A program made the position numbers and the translations under genes. From JACCZX01 sp040003315 (lineage in GTDB: Bacteria; Pseudomonadota; Gammaproteobacteria; Burkholderiales; Burkholderiaceae_F), in assembly GCA_040003315.1 (NCBI GenBank), contig JBDUCU010000081.1:1-13044 (forward strand): a DNA stretch of 13,044 bases. Reading direction: 5' to 3'. Below, one piece after another: positions 7,192 to 13,044 of the stretch (its first letter is position 1; every line of letters begins with the position of its first letter). The notes beneath the pieces were generated by a model. It was not told the origin of the DNA, ran no database searches, and saw only the letters and a list, made by a program, of their open reading frames with translations.

Positions 7192-8304
7192 ATGATTTCT
7201 GCTGACGAAGCTCTCCAGAATACGCGCGCCGATTTGGTCGAGCTGAGCGCGCAGATTCGCGAATGGGGCGCGGAACTGGGGTTCGCGCAAATTGGCATCG
7301 CCGATGTCGACGTTAAGAACGCCGCCGCGCGTCTGACCGCGTGGCTGGCGGAAGGCAAGCATGGCGATATGGCCTACCTCGAACGCTACGCGGCTTTGCG
7401 CGCCGATCCGGCGCGGCTGCTTCCCGGCGCCTTGCGCGTGATCACTGCGCGCATGGACTACTTGCCTCGAGACGCTGCTGCGGACTGGACCGGGCGCGAG
7501 ACCGATCGCCTGCGTGAATCCCAGACCGCCGTGGTATCGATCTATGCGCGTGGCCGCGACTACCACAAGGTGCTGCGCGAGCGGTTGCAAAAGCTGGCGT
7601 CGCGCATCGAGGCGCACATCGAGCGCGGTGGAAACCGCGTGCGATACCGCGTCACCACGGATTCCGCACCGGTGCTCGAAGTGGAACTGGCCGCCAAAGC
7701 CGGACTCGGCTGGCGCGGCAAACACACGTTGCTGCTGTCGCAGGATGGGGGCTCGATGTTTTTTTTGGGGCAGATTCTCACCGACTTGCCGCTGCCGGTG
7801 GATACCCCCGTCGGCGACCACTGTGGCACATGCTCGCGCTGCATCGACGTGTGCCCAACGCGAGCTATCACTGCGCCGTATCAACTCGACGCACGCCGTT
7901 GCATTTCGTACCTGACGATCGAACACCACGGTTCGATTCCGGTCGAGCTGCGTGCGCTGATCGGCAACCGGGTGTATGGCTGCGACGACTGCCAATTGGT
8001 GTGCCCCTGGAACAGGTTCGCTCGAAAAAGCACATTGCCCGATTTCGATGTGAGAAACGGCCTCGATTCAGCGGCGCTGGTCGAGCTCTTCGGGTGGAGC
8101 GAATCGCAATTCGACGAGCGGCACGTGGGCTCTGCGATCCGCCGCATCGGCCACGAACGCTGGCTGCGCAACATTGCAGTGGCGCTGGGCAATGCGCCGA
8201 CATCACCTGAAGTGGTCGCAGCGCTACAGACACGAGCCGATGACTCGAGCGTACTGGTAGGCGAACACGTCGCGTGGGCGCTGCAGCGACACGGCGTTCA
8301 GTGA
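7192..8304 (+). CDS. queG: Epoxyqueuosine reductase QueG
   Basis: QueG is a cytoplasmic cobalamin- and 4Fe-4S-dependent enzyme that reduces epoxyqueuosine to queuosine at wobble position 34 of the GUN-anticodon tRNAs (Tyr, His, Asn, Asp). The 370-residue product matches the usual length. The N-terminal cobalamin-binding part contains TTDSAPVLE, with the probable catalytic D157, followed by AAKAGLGWRGKHTLL. Two ferredoxin-type cluster motifs follow: C211-x2-C214-x2-C217-x3-C221 with CP, and C264-x2-C267-x3-C271 with CPWN. A C-terminal HEAT-like helical region binds tRNA (residues about 310-368, IRRIGHERWLRNIAVALGN). I chose the ATG at 7192; a GTG at 7168 would overlap the tsaE start. The gene contains a T8-G4 run at 7759-7770. 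Its stop is 88 nt before the tRNA-Thr gene. Confidence 0.95.
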   Translation: MISADEALQNTRADLVELSAQIREWGAELGFAQIGIADVDVKNAAARLTAWLAEGKHGDMAYLERYAALRADPARLLPGALRVITARMDYLPRDAAADWTGRETDRLRESQTAVVSIYARGRDYHKVLRERLQKLASRIEAHIERGGNRVRYRVTTDSAPVLEVELAAKAGLGWRGKHTLLLSQDGGSMFFLGQILTDLPLPVDTPVGDHCGTCSRCIDVCPTRAITAPYQLDARRCISYLTIEHHGSIPVELRALIGNRVYGCDDCQLVCPWNRFARKSTLPDFDVRNGLDSAALVELFGWSESQFDERHVGSAIRRIGHERWLRNIAVALGNAPTSPEVVAALQTRADDSSVLVGEHVAWALQRHGVQ

Positions 8305-8327
8305 GATGTCGTTGACTACCGTGCCCT

Positions 8328-8333
8328 TATACT
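8328..8333 (+). promoter_or_regulatory. Candidate -10 box of the tRNA-Thr transcript
   Basis: TATACT at 8328-8333 is followed by a GC-rich stretch (TCGCGGC), as seen in growth-rate-controlled stable-RNA promoters. The nearby TTGACT at 8312-8317 is only 10 nt away, too close for a normal -35, so the promoter is not convincing on sequence alone. Confidence 0.25.
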
Positions 8334-8392
8334 TCGCGGCTCGCTGAAAAGGCTATCGAGGCACTTGCTTCATTGACTTGCAGCGAGCATTG

Positions 8393-8468
8393 GCCGCTGT
8401 AGCTCAGTTGGTAGAGCAGCGCATTCGTAATGCGAAGGTCGGAGGTTCGACTCCTCTCAGCGGCACCA
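8393..8468 (+). tRNA. thrW: tRNA-Thr, anticodon CGT
   Basis: This 76-nt gene folds as a complete cloverleaf. The acceptor arms are GCCGCTG and CAGCGGC, the D stem is GCTC/GAGC, and the anticodon loop is TTCGTAA with CGT at 8426-8428. The T stem is GGAGG/CCTCT around TTCGACT, and CCA is encoded at 8465-8468. The anticodon reads ACG threonine codons. Loop position 36 is U and 37 is A, so it is expected to receive t6A37. The 27-43 pair is G-A, as I recall also for the E. coli thrW product, so it is not a defect. The gene lies between queG and the dsrE-like gene, with no visible terminator after it. A small hairpin at 8466-8480 includes the CCA end. Confidence 0.97.
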
Positions 8469-8480
8469 GCGCTTTGCTGG
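8466..8480 (+). other. Hairpin spanning the tRNA 3' end and the dsrE leader
   Basis: CCAGC (8466-8470), loop GCTTT, GCTGG (8476-8480) form a perfect 5-bp stem that uses the last bases of the encoded CCA. No T-tract follows, so this is not a normal terminator. It may mark an RNase processing point between the tRNA and the downstream mRNA, which is inference. Confidence 0.35.
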
Positions 8481-8496
8481 GTCGATCATCGCTGTC

Positions 8497-8501
8497 AGGA
8501 G
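8497..8501 (+). promoter_or_regulatory. Shine-Dalgarno site of the dsrE-like gene
   Basis: AGGAG lies 5 nt before the ATG at 8507. It fixes this ATG as the start, although the frame is open further upstream through the tRNA. Confidence 0.75.
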
Positions 8502-8506
8502 AAAAC

Positions 8507-8923
8507 ATGTTCAAGCATCGGCTATTCGTAATCATCGCCGCAGCGTTGCTTTCCTGCGGCGCAATGGCGCAAGACAAGGTCGTGTACCACCTCGGGGAAG
8601 GGCTGGTGCAGGCAACCAATGGCCTGCGCAACATTCGCAACCATCTCGAGGTCGATCCCAAGGCCAAGATCGTGGTTGTCGCGCACGCACAGGGCGTCGA
8701 CTTTCTGGTGTACGGCGCGCAGGATGCGAACAAGAATCCATACCACGTCATCGTGGAAGACTTGAAGTCGCAGGGCGTGACCTTCGAGGTGTGCAGGATC
8801 ACTCTGCGCAATCGCAAGTTCGAAGAAAAACAATTCATTCCAGAGGTCACGTTCGTACCGTCAGGCGTGCAGCGCATCGCCCAACTTCAGACTCGCGAGG
8901 GTTACGCGTATCTGAAACCGTAG
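8507..8923 (+). CDS. Exported DsrE/DsrF-family protein
   Basis: The 138-residue product begins with a Sec signal peptide: KHR at 3-5, a hydrophobic core at 6-16, and a probable cut after AMA at 19-21. LLSC at 14-17 could instead be read as a weak lipobox, which would make it a lipoprotein with C17 acylated. The mature part has the alternating beta/alpha pattern of the DsrE/DsrF/YchN fold: KVVYHLGEG at 24-32, a central KIVVVAHAQGVDFL at 54-67, and VTFEVCRITLRNR at 91-103. The last segment carries C96, the only Cys in the mature protein and the position conserved in exported DsrE-like proteins. Cytoplasmic relatives take part in sulfur relay or hydrolysis; the role of exported ones is not known. 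The gene starts 38 nt after the tRNA and ends 6 nt before the flavoreductase, so the two coding genes are very likely co-translated. Confidence 0.85.
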   Translation: MFKHRLFVIIAAALLSCGAMAQDKVVYHLGEGLVQATNGLRNIRNHLEVDPKAKIVVVAHAQGVDFLVYGAQDANKNPYHVIVEDLKSQGVTFEVCRITLRNRKFEEKQFIPEVTFVPSGVQRIAQLQTREGYAYLKP

Positions 8924-8929
8924 GGCTTG

Positions 8930-9994
8930 ATGCCGTTCAATGTCAGCGTCAATCCGAGCGGGCACACATTCTTCGTCGAACACGGCGAGACGGTGCTCGA
9001 AGCGGCATTGCGAAGTGGAATCGGGCTCGCATACGGCTGCAAGAACGGTGCGTGCGGTACGTGCCGCGGGAAGCTGATCGCCGGCACCTTGGTGCATCGC
9101 GCGCATTCGGCTTCAGCGCTCTCGGCTGAGGACGAAGCCACCGGTTTTGCGCTCTTCTGTTCTTCGTTTCCGCACAGCGATATTGTGATTGAGGCGCGGG
9201 AGCTGACCGGCTTCGGCGATATTCCAATCCGCAAGATGCCGACACGGATTGCGAAGATCGAGCGCCCGACGTCGGACGTCGCGATCATTTCGTTGCAGCT
9301 GCCAGCGAATGAACGGCTGCAGTTTCGCGCCGGACAGTATCTGGACCTCATTCTGAAGGACGGCGTGCGGCGCCAGTATTCGATCGCCAAAGCGCCGCAC
9401 GTTGATGGGCCGATCGAACTGCATGTGCGTCACACGCCGGGGGGTGTCTTTACCGATCGGCTATTCGGCTCGCTCGAGCCGCCGGTCAAAGAGCGCGACA
9501 TCCTGCGTATCGAAGCGCCTCTCGGTACCTTTTTTCTGCGCGAGGACAACTCGCGGCCTGTTGTGCTGCTCGCCGGTGGTACCGGTTTTGCTCCGATCAA
9601 GGCGATCGCCGAGCATATGTTCCATCAGCGGATCAATCATGCCAACGGAGATCAGCCCGCACGCCCGGTCCATCTGTACTGGGGCGTTCGCGGCCGTCAG
9701 GATCTATACATGGCGCAGCTGCCGGAAAAATGGGCGCGCGATGAACCCGACTTCCGCTACGTGCCGGTGTTATCCGAGCCGCAGGCCGATGATGCATGGC
9801 ACGGCGCCACGGGATTCGTTCACCGTGCCGTGATGAATGACCTGCCCGATCTTTCAGCGTTTCAGGTCTACGCATGCGGCGCACCCGCGATGATCGACGC
9901 TGCCAAGCGCGACTTCGCTGGACAATGCGGCCTGCCGATCGATGAATTCTTCGCCGATGCCTTCACGACGCAGGCTGATCTGATCAGCGCATAG
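8930..9994 (+). CDS. 2Fe-2S/FAD/NAD(P) oxidoreductase (CDP-6-deoxyglucoseen reductase-like)
   Basis: This 354-residue soluble electron-transfer flavoprotein is built from three modules. An N-terminal plant-type 2Fe-2S domain (about 1-90) has cluster ligands C37, C42, C45 and C77 (YGCKNGACGTCRG and ALFCSS). An FNR-type FAD-binding barrel (about 100-200) has RQYSIA at 148-153. An NAD(P)-binding domain has LLAGGTGFAPIKAI at 213-226 and CGAP at 316-319. This layout is shared by phenol-hydroxylase and benzoate-dioxygenase reductases and by AscD/E3-type glucoseen reductases, the name usually transferred to it. No deoxysugar or hydroxylase genes are nearby, so that name is not supported as a function; the electron acceptor is unknown. 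I chose ATG 8930, 6 nt after the dsrE stop, over the TTG directly before it. AGGG overlaps the preceding stop and may serve as ribosome site. Confidence 0.9.
   Translation: MPFNVSVNPSGHTFFVEHGETVLEAALRSGIGLAYGCKNGACGTCRGKLIAGTLVHRAHSASALSAEDEATGFALFCSSFPHSDIVIEARELTGFGDIPIRKMPTRIAKIERPTSDVAIISLQLPANERLQFRAGQYLDLILKDGVRRQYSIAKAPHVDGPIELHVRHTPGGVFTDRLFGSLEPPVKERDILRIEAPLGTFFLREDNSRPVVLLAGGTGFAPIKAIAEHMFHQRINHANGDQPARPVHLYWGVRGRQDLYMAQLPEKWARDEPDFRYVPVLSEPQADDAWHGATGFVHRAVMNDLPDLSAFQVYACGAPAMIDAAKRDFAGQCGLPIDEFFADAFTTQADLISA
9974..9988. repeat. 15-bp perfect palindrome before argC
   Basis: GCTGATC-T-GATCAGC is a perfect inverted repeat with 7-bp arms. It lies at the very end of the flavoreductase coding region, 34 nt upstream of the argC start. 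It could be an operator-like site or form a 6-bp hairpin with a 3-nt loop. It also encodes ADLIS, so chance is possible. Confidence 0.35.
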
Positions 9995-10022
9995 TTTGAT
10001 AAATATCCGCATGGAACGTTAA

Positions 10023-10979
10023 ATGGCAAAGCCCAAAGTATTTATCGACGGCGAGCACGGGACCACCGGACTCGAGATGCGCGTGCGCTTGATGGCGCGC
10101 GACGACATCGAATTGGTCAGCTTGCCGGTCGATCAGCGCAAGAACGCAGCGGCCAAGCGCGAGATCATCGACTCGGTCGATCTCGTCGTGCTGTGCTTGC
10201 CCGACGACGCAGCCCGCGAAACCGTTGCCAGGGCGGGGGAAGGCGCAACGCGATTCATCGATGCCAGCAGTGCACACCGCGTGGCTCTCGGTTGGGTGTA
10301 CGGGTTTCCGGAGCTGACTCGAACCCAGCGCAAGACGATCGCTGCCGCGAAGCGTGTCTCGAATCCCGGCTGCTATCCGACTGGCGCGATCGCACTGCTT
10401 CGTCCGCTGCGCGAGCGCGAGATTCTTCCGCCGAGCACGCTGGTGAGCGTCAACGCGGTGTCAGGCTACTCCGGTGGTGGCCGCCGGTTAATCGAAGCGT
10501 ACGAGCGCGGCACGGGGCGTCCGGCGACCATTGTTCTGTATGGCCTGAACCTCGCGCACAAGCATCTGCCCGAGATGCAGACGCTGAGTTTGCTCGATCG
10601 CGCTCCGGTGTTCTTGCCTTCGGTCGGCGATTTCATCCGTGGCATGCTGGTGTCGGTGCCGCTGCATACAGGCCAGTTGCCGGGCCGCGTGACGGGCGAG
10701 GCGTTGCACGCTGCCTACGCCGAGCATTATGCCGACGAATCGTTTATCACCGTGCGTCCGCTGAACGACATCTCCGCGTTGCGCGACGGCGCGTACTTGG
10801 AACCCGAAGTGCTGAACGGCACCAATCGTCTCGAAATATTCGTGTTCGCGAACGACGCGAACGAGCAGGCGATGCTGATCGCGCGTCTGGACAATCTTGG
10901 CAAAGGGGCCAGTGGTGCAGCGGTGCAGAACATGAACCTGATGTTTTCGTTGCCCGAGAACGCCGGCCTGGATGCATAG
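10023..10979 (+). CDS. argC: N-acetyl-gamma-glutamyl-phosphate reductase, type 2
   Basis: ArgC catalyses the NADPH-dependent reduction of N-acetylglutamyl phosphate to the semialdehyde, the third step of arginine synthesis, in the cytoplasm. The 318-residue product is the shorter type-2 form. It starts with VFIDGEHGTTGLEMR at 6-20 (nucleotide-binding loop, GEHGTTG in place of the type-1 GxxGY). FIDASSAHR follows at 78-86, the catalytic Cys lies in SNPGCYPTGA (C117), and SGYSGGGRRLIEAYE at 147-161 precedes the His-containing HKHLPEMQ at 179-186. The C-terminus KGASGAAVQNMNLM is the usual closing motif. The ATG at 10023 has only a weak GGAA upstream. No other arginine gene is in the window. The 28-nt gap to the flavoreductase suggests read-through, perhaps with a regulatory palindrome at 9974-9988. 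Confidence 0.96.
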   Translation: MAKPKVFIDGEHGTTGLEMRVRLMARDDIELVSLPVDQRKNAAAKREIIDSVDLVVLCLPDDAARETVARAGEGATRFIDASSAHRVALGWVYGFPELTRTQRKTIAAAKRVSNPGCYPTGAIALLRPLREREILPPSTLVSVNAVSGYSGGGRRLIEAYERGTGRPATIVLYGLNLAHKHLPEMQTLSLLDRAPVFLPSVGDFIRGMLVSVPLHTGQLPGRVTGEALHAAYAEHYADESFITVRPLNDISALRDGAYLEPEVLNGTNRLEIFVFANDANEQAMLIARLDNLGKGASGAAVQNMNLMFSLPENAGLDA

Positions 10980-11008
10980 CGACGGCAACGCAACCGGAAA
11001 CAACTGAA

Positions 11009-11908
11009 GTGGCGGTATCGGGTTCCCTGACGTCGTTGGCCGTGGAGCACGTCACAACGTACCGTTATCACAAGCCGGTACGGTTTGGTCAGCACCGGTT
11101 GATGTTTCGCCCGCGTGAGGGTCACGATGTGCAGGTGGTCGAGGCCGGGCTTGAGGTCAACGTCCCAGCGCGCATCGACTGGATGCAGGACACGCAGTCG
11201 AACTCGGTGACTCTGGTGACGCCGCAGGCGATGGCAGCGGAATTGAAACTCGAATGTCATTTCCGGATCGAGCAGCATCGCGTCAACAGCGCGCAGGATC
11301 TGCCGCTTGCACCGCATGCGCAGCGCTGGCCGTTCGACTACAGCGCCGACGAGCGATTCGACCTCAGCGCAATGCTCGAGCCGCACTATCCCGACCCTGA
11401 CGGCCGTTTATACGAATGGATGCGTCCTTATCTGTCGCAGGCGTCGCGGCCGGACACCAAAGAGCTGCTGATGTCGATGGCAGAGGCGATCAAGAGCGGG
11501 CTGAAATACGAGGTGCGCAATGAGGAGGGCACGCAAACGCCGGACGAGACTCTGACACGCGGCTCCGGAAGTTGCCGCGACTATGCGTTGCTGATGATGG
11601 AAGCGGTTCGCCGCCTCGGAATGGCGGGACGCTTTGTCTCAGGCTACCTGTACGACCCCGCTCTTGACACGGGTGCGGACGCGGGCGTGGTCGGTGCCGG
11701 CGCGACCCATGCGTGGCTCGATGTCTATCTGCCGGGCGCCGGTTGGGTGCCGTTCGATCCGACCAACGCGGTGTTCAAAGGGACCAATTTGATTCGCGTC
11801 GCTTTCGCGCGCGATCCAAAGCTCGCCGCACCACTGACGGGAAGTTGGTTCGGCAATCCATCCGACTACGTCGGAATGGACGTCAAGGTATCGGTGCGGC
11901 GTGCGTGA
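11009..11908 (+). CDS. Transglutaminase-like (papain-fold) family protein
   Basis: This 299-residue protein has two parts. An N-terminal beta-rich domain (about 10-95; VEHVTTYRYHKPVRFGQHRLMFRP) is the bacterial transglutaminase N domain. A C-terminal transglutaminase core carries the triad C189 (GSGSCRDYALLMMEAVRRLG), H234 (GATHAWLDVYLP) and D250 (WVPFDPTN). These enzymes may act as proteases, amidases or cross-linkers; no substrate is indicated. There is no signal peptide or transmembrane segment, so it is likely cytoplasmic. No ATG lies near the expected N-terminus. I propose GTG at 11009, with GGAAA about 10 nt upstream; a GTG or TTG a few codons later is possible. It starts 29 nt after the argC stop. 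The partners that often sit beside this family (alpha-E, circularly permuted ATP-grasp) are absent here. Confidence 0.88.
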   Translation: MAVSGSLTSLAVEHVTTYRYHKPVRFGQHRLMFRPREGHDVQVVEAGLEVNVPARIDWMQDTQSNSVTLVTPQAMAAELKLECHFRIEQHRVNSAQDLPLAPHAQRWPFDYSADERFDLSAMLEPHYPDPDGRLYEWMRPYLSQASRPDTKELLMSMAEAIKSGLKYEVRNEEGTQTPDETLTRGSGSCRDYALLMMEAVRRLGMAGRFVSGYLYDPALDTGADAGVVGAGATHAWLDVYLPGAGWVPFDPTNAVFKGTNLIRVAFARDPKLAAPLTGSWFGNPSDYVGMDVKVSVRRA

Positions 11909-11935
11909 AGTCGCGCGGCTCAGGTCTCACCGGCA

Positions 11936-12544
11936 ATGAGTCTTGATCATCTTCTCGCGCTGACGCTGTTCGCCTTCGCGGGCACTTTTACCCCGGGGCC
12001 GAACACCACGATCGCGACCGTGACCGGCGCGAATTTTGGCTTGCGCGCAGCATTACCGCATATGTTCGGAGTGCCGGTCGGCTTTGCCTCGATGCTGTTG
12101 GCTGCCGCGGCAGGGGCAGCAGCGATCGCTCTCGCCGTCCCGTTCGCCGCGCAGGTTCTCAAGTGGGCCGGTATCGCATATCTGCTCTGGCTCGCACTGT
12201 TGTTGGCGCGATCGAATCCGGCCGGTCCCGCCCAGTTGTCGGGGCCGTTCAAGCTGCCGCTGACGTTCGTGCAGTCGGCCGCCTTTCAGTTCCTGAATCC
12301 GAAGGCATGGATGCTTTCGTTGGCAACTGCCGGTGCTTTCTTCGCAGGCGATTCGCCTTTGCTATGGGGCGCGGCCGCTGCGCTGATATTCGGCATCGCG
12401 GCGATCGCCAGCATCATGGTCTGGGCCTCTGTCGGCGCGGCGTTGCGCGGCTGGCTGTCACACGGTCATCGGCTGCGTGTGTTCAATGTCTCGATGGGAC
12501 TTCTGCTGGCGGCCACCGCATTGTGGATGGCGCTGACACAGTGA
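11936..12544 (+). CDS. LysE/RhtB-family amino-acid exporter
   Basis: The 202-residue protein has about six hydrophobic segments and the N-terminal family signature FAGTFTPGPNTTIATVTGANFG at 15-36, followed by PHMFGVPVGF. A second conserved region, FQFLNPKAWMLSLA at 117-130, is typical of LysE/RhtB members. Length is standard. Such proteins export amino acids such as lysine, homoserine, threonine, leucine or cysteine using the membrane potential; the substrate cannot be assigned. The ATG at 11936 has no strong Shine-Dalgarno and lies 27 nt after the transglutaminase gene, so it is probably the last gene of the + strand run. It converges on the yccA-like gene with 9 nt between stops. Its position downstream of argC makes an amino-acid overflow role attractive, but this is inference. 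Confidence 0.92.
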   Translation: MSLDHLLALTLFAFAGTFTPGPNTTIATVTGANFGLRAALPHMFGVPVGFASMLLAAAAGAAAIALAVPFAAQVLKWAGIAYLLWLALLLARSNPAGPAQLSGPFKLPLTFVQSAAFQFLNPKAWMLSLATAGAFFAGDSPLLWGAAAALIFGIAAIASIMVWASVGAALRGWLSHGHRLRVFNVSMGLLLAATALWMALTQ

Positions 12545-12553
12545 GGGCGCGCG

Positions 12554-13044
12554 TCAGTCGCGCTCGCCGCCGAAGATTCCGAGCAGTGCCAGCAGGCTTT
12601 GGAACACGTTATAAAGGCTTACATACACTCCGAGAGTGGCGGTGATGTAGTTGGTTTCCTCGCCGTCGCGCACGCGTTTCAGGTCATACAGGATGAAAGC
12701 CGAAAAGACGCCGACGGCAAGCACCATCAGCGTCAACATCAGTGCGCTCGACTGAATGAAGAAATTTGCAATCATCGCCACGAAGATCATGACCGCGCCG
12801 ATGAAGAGCCATTTACCCATCGTCGACAGATCGCGCTTGATGATGCTCGACAGCGCTGCCATGCCAAAAAAAACCGTACCGGTTCCCGCAAACGCAACGA
12901 TGATCAGGCTGGTGCCGTTGGCGAGTCCGAGCACAGCTCCGAGCAGACGCGACAGCATCATCCCCATGAAGAACGTGAAACCCAGCAGGACCGGCACGCC
13001 GGCGGCCGAGTTCTTGGTTTTGTCGATCGCGAACATGAATCCGA
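12554..13044 (-). CDS. yccA: YccA/BAX inhibitor-1 family membrane protein (5' end missing)
   Basis: The frame is open to the right window edge. The ATG at 13036 is internal, since the codons before it (Gly, Phe) continue the family sequence GFMFAIDKTKNS. About 163 residues are present of the usual 220-230, so the first one or two helices lie outside. The visible part has five or six hydrophobic segments. It also carries VPVLLGFTFFMGMMLSR, AALSSIIKRDLSTMGKWLF, the SAFILYDLKRV segment with the conserved Asp of BI-1 proteins, and a closing NYITATLGVYVSLYNVFQSLL like that of E. coli YccA. YccA is an inner-membrane substrate and modulator of the FtsH protease; BI-1 relatives are calcium-leak channels. 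The gene contains a run of eight A on the + strand at 12866-12873. It converges on the lysE-like gene. Confidence 0.88.
   Translation of the reverse strand, partial: GFMFAIDKTKNSAAGVPVLLGFTFFMGMMLSRLLGAVLGLANGTSLIIVAFAGTGTVFFGMAALSSIIKRDLSTMGKWLFIGAVMIFVAMIANFFIQSSALMLTLMVLAVGVFSAFILYDLKRVRDGEETNYITATLGVYVSLYNVFQSLLALLGIFGGERD

Noticed and set aside
6643..7995. A 450-codon minus-strand frame that would fuse a long N-terminal domain to TsaE
   Set aside because: The part above about 7185 is antisense to queG, which has intact Fe-S motifs. Its Arg/His/Gln-rich composition is that of a shadow frame.
8312..8333. TTGACT (8312) and TATACT (8328) as a full sigma-70 promoter
   Set aside because: The spacer is only 10 nt, too short. 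Only the -10 is kept, as a weak candidate.
8393..8468. tRNA-Thr as an attachment site of an integrated element
   Set aside because: The thrW-type tRNA is a known integration target, but no integrase, repeated 3' tRNA fragment or foreign gene is seen downstream; genes on both sides are housekeeping.
10193..11908. A 571-codon plus-strand frame starting inside argC and ending as the transglutaminase
   Set aside because: The first ~270 codons are an Arg-rich out-of-frame reading of argC. Family homology begins only near 11009.
12549..12563. A GCGCG/CGCGC hairpin between lysE-like and yccA-like stops as a terminator
   Set aside because: It has only a 5-bp stem in GC-rich DNA, overlapping the yccA-like stop and without a T-tract; a chance match is likely.
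1..13044. CRISPR arrays, insertion sequences, toxin-antitoxin pairs or defence systems
   Set aside because: I saw no regularly spaced repeats, transposase motifs or paired small genes. The window is densely filled with recognisable core genes.

Overview
The window reads as chromosomal housekeeping DNA from a GC-rich betaproteobacterium, most likely of the order Burkholderiales. This is inferred from the gene families (short type-2 ArgC, a Bcr/CflA transporter beside mutL, tsaE next to a Tat-exported amidase, a glucoseen-reductase-like flavoprotein after an exported DsrE protein) and from codon usage. No insertion sequence, integrase, prophage gene or CRISPR array is visible. Almost every base is coding, and spacing is tight.

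Layout. 2-280 (+) is the 3' end of an FAD-dependent oxidoreductase. 316-576 (-) is a small exported or membrane-anchored protein with a clear ribosome binding site. 729-4628 (-) is a three-gene operon, mutL - MFS transporter - miaA, whose genes overlap by 4 and 8 nt. 4745-5410 (+) is a DedA membrane protein, divergent from mutL. 5423-7185 (-) holds tsaE and amiC, overlapping by 85 nt. 7192-8304 (+) is queG, head to head with tsaE. 8393-8468 (+) is tRNA-Thr(CGT). It is followed without a visible terminator by an exported DsrE-family protein, a 2Fe-2S/FAD/NAD(P) reductase, argC (type 2), a transglutaminase-like protease-fold protein and a LysE/RhtB exporter, all on the + strand. 12554-13044 (-) is the 3' part of a YccA/BAX-inhibitor-1 membrane protein, cut by the window end.

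How the genes fit together. A tRNA-modification theme stands out. MiaA (i6A37), TsaE (t6A37) and QueG (last step of queuosine-34) lie within 7 kb. They sit beside a tRNA-Thr(CGT), which belongs to the ANN-decoding class that TsaE helps to modify. MutL carries the endonuclease motif of methyl-independent mismatch repair. AmiC (cell-wall splitting), DedA, the MFS pump, LysE and YccA are envelope functions. ArgC is a lone arginine-biosynthesis enzyme.

I see no strong candidate for a wholly new system. The parts most worth following up are the tRNA-DsrE-flavoreductase cassette, the tsaE/amiC dual-coding overlap, a possible leaderless mutL start, and the uncharacterised small exported protein at 316-576.
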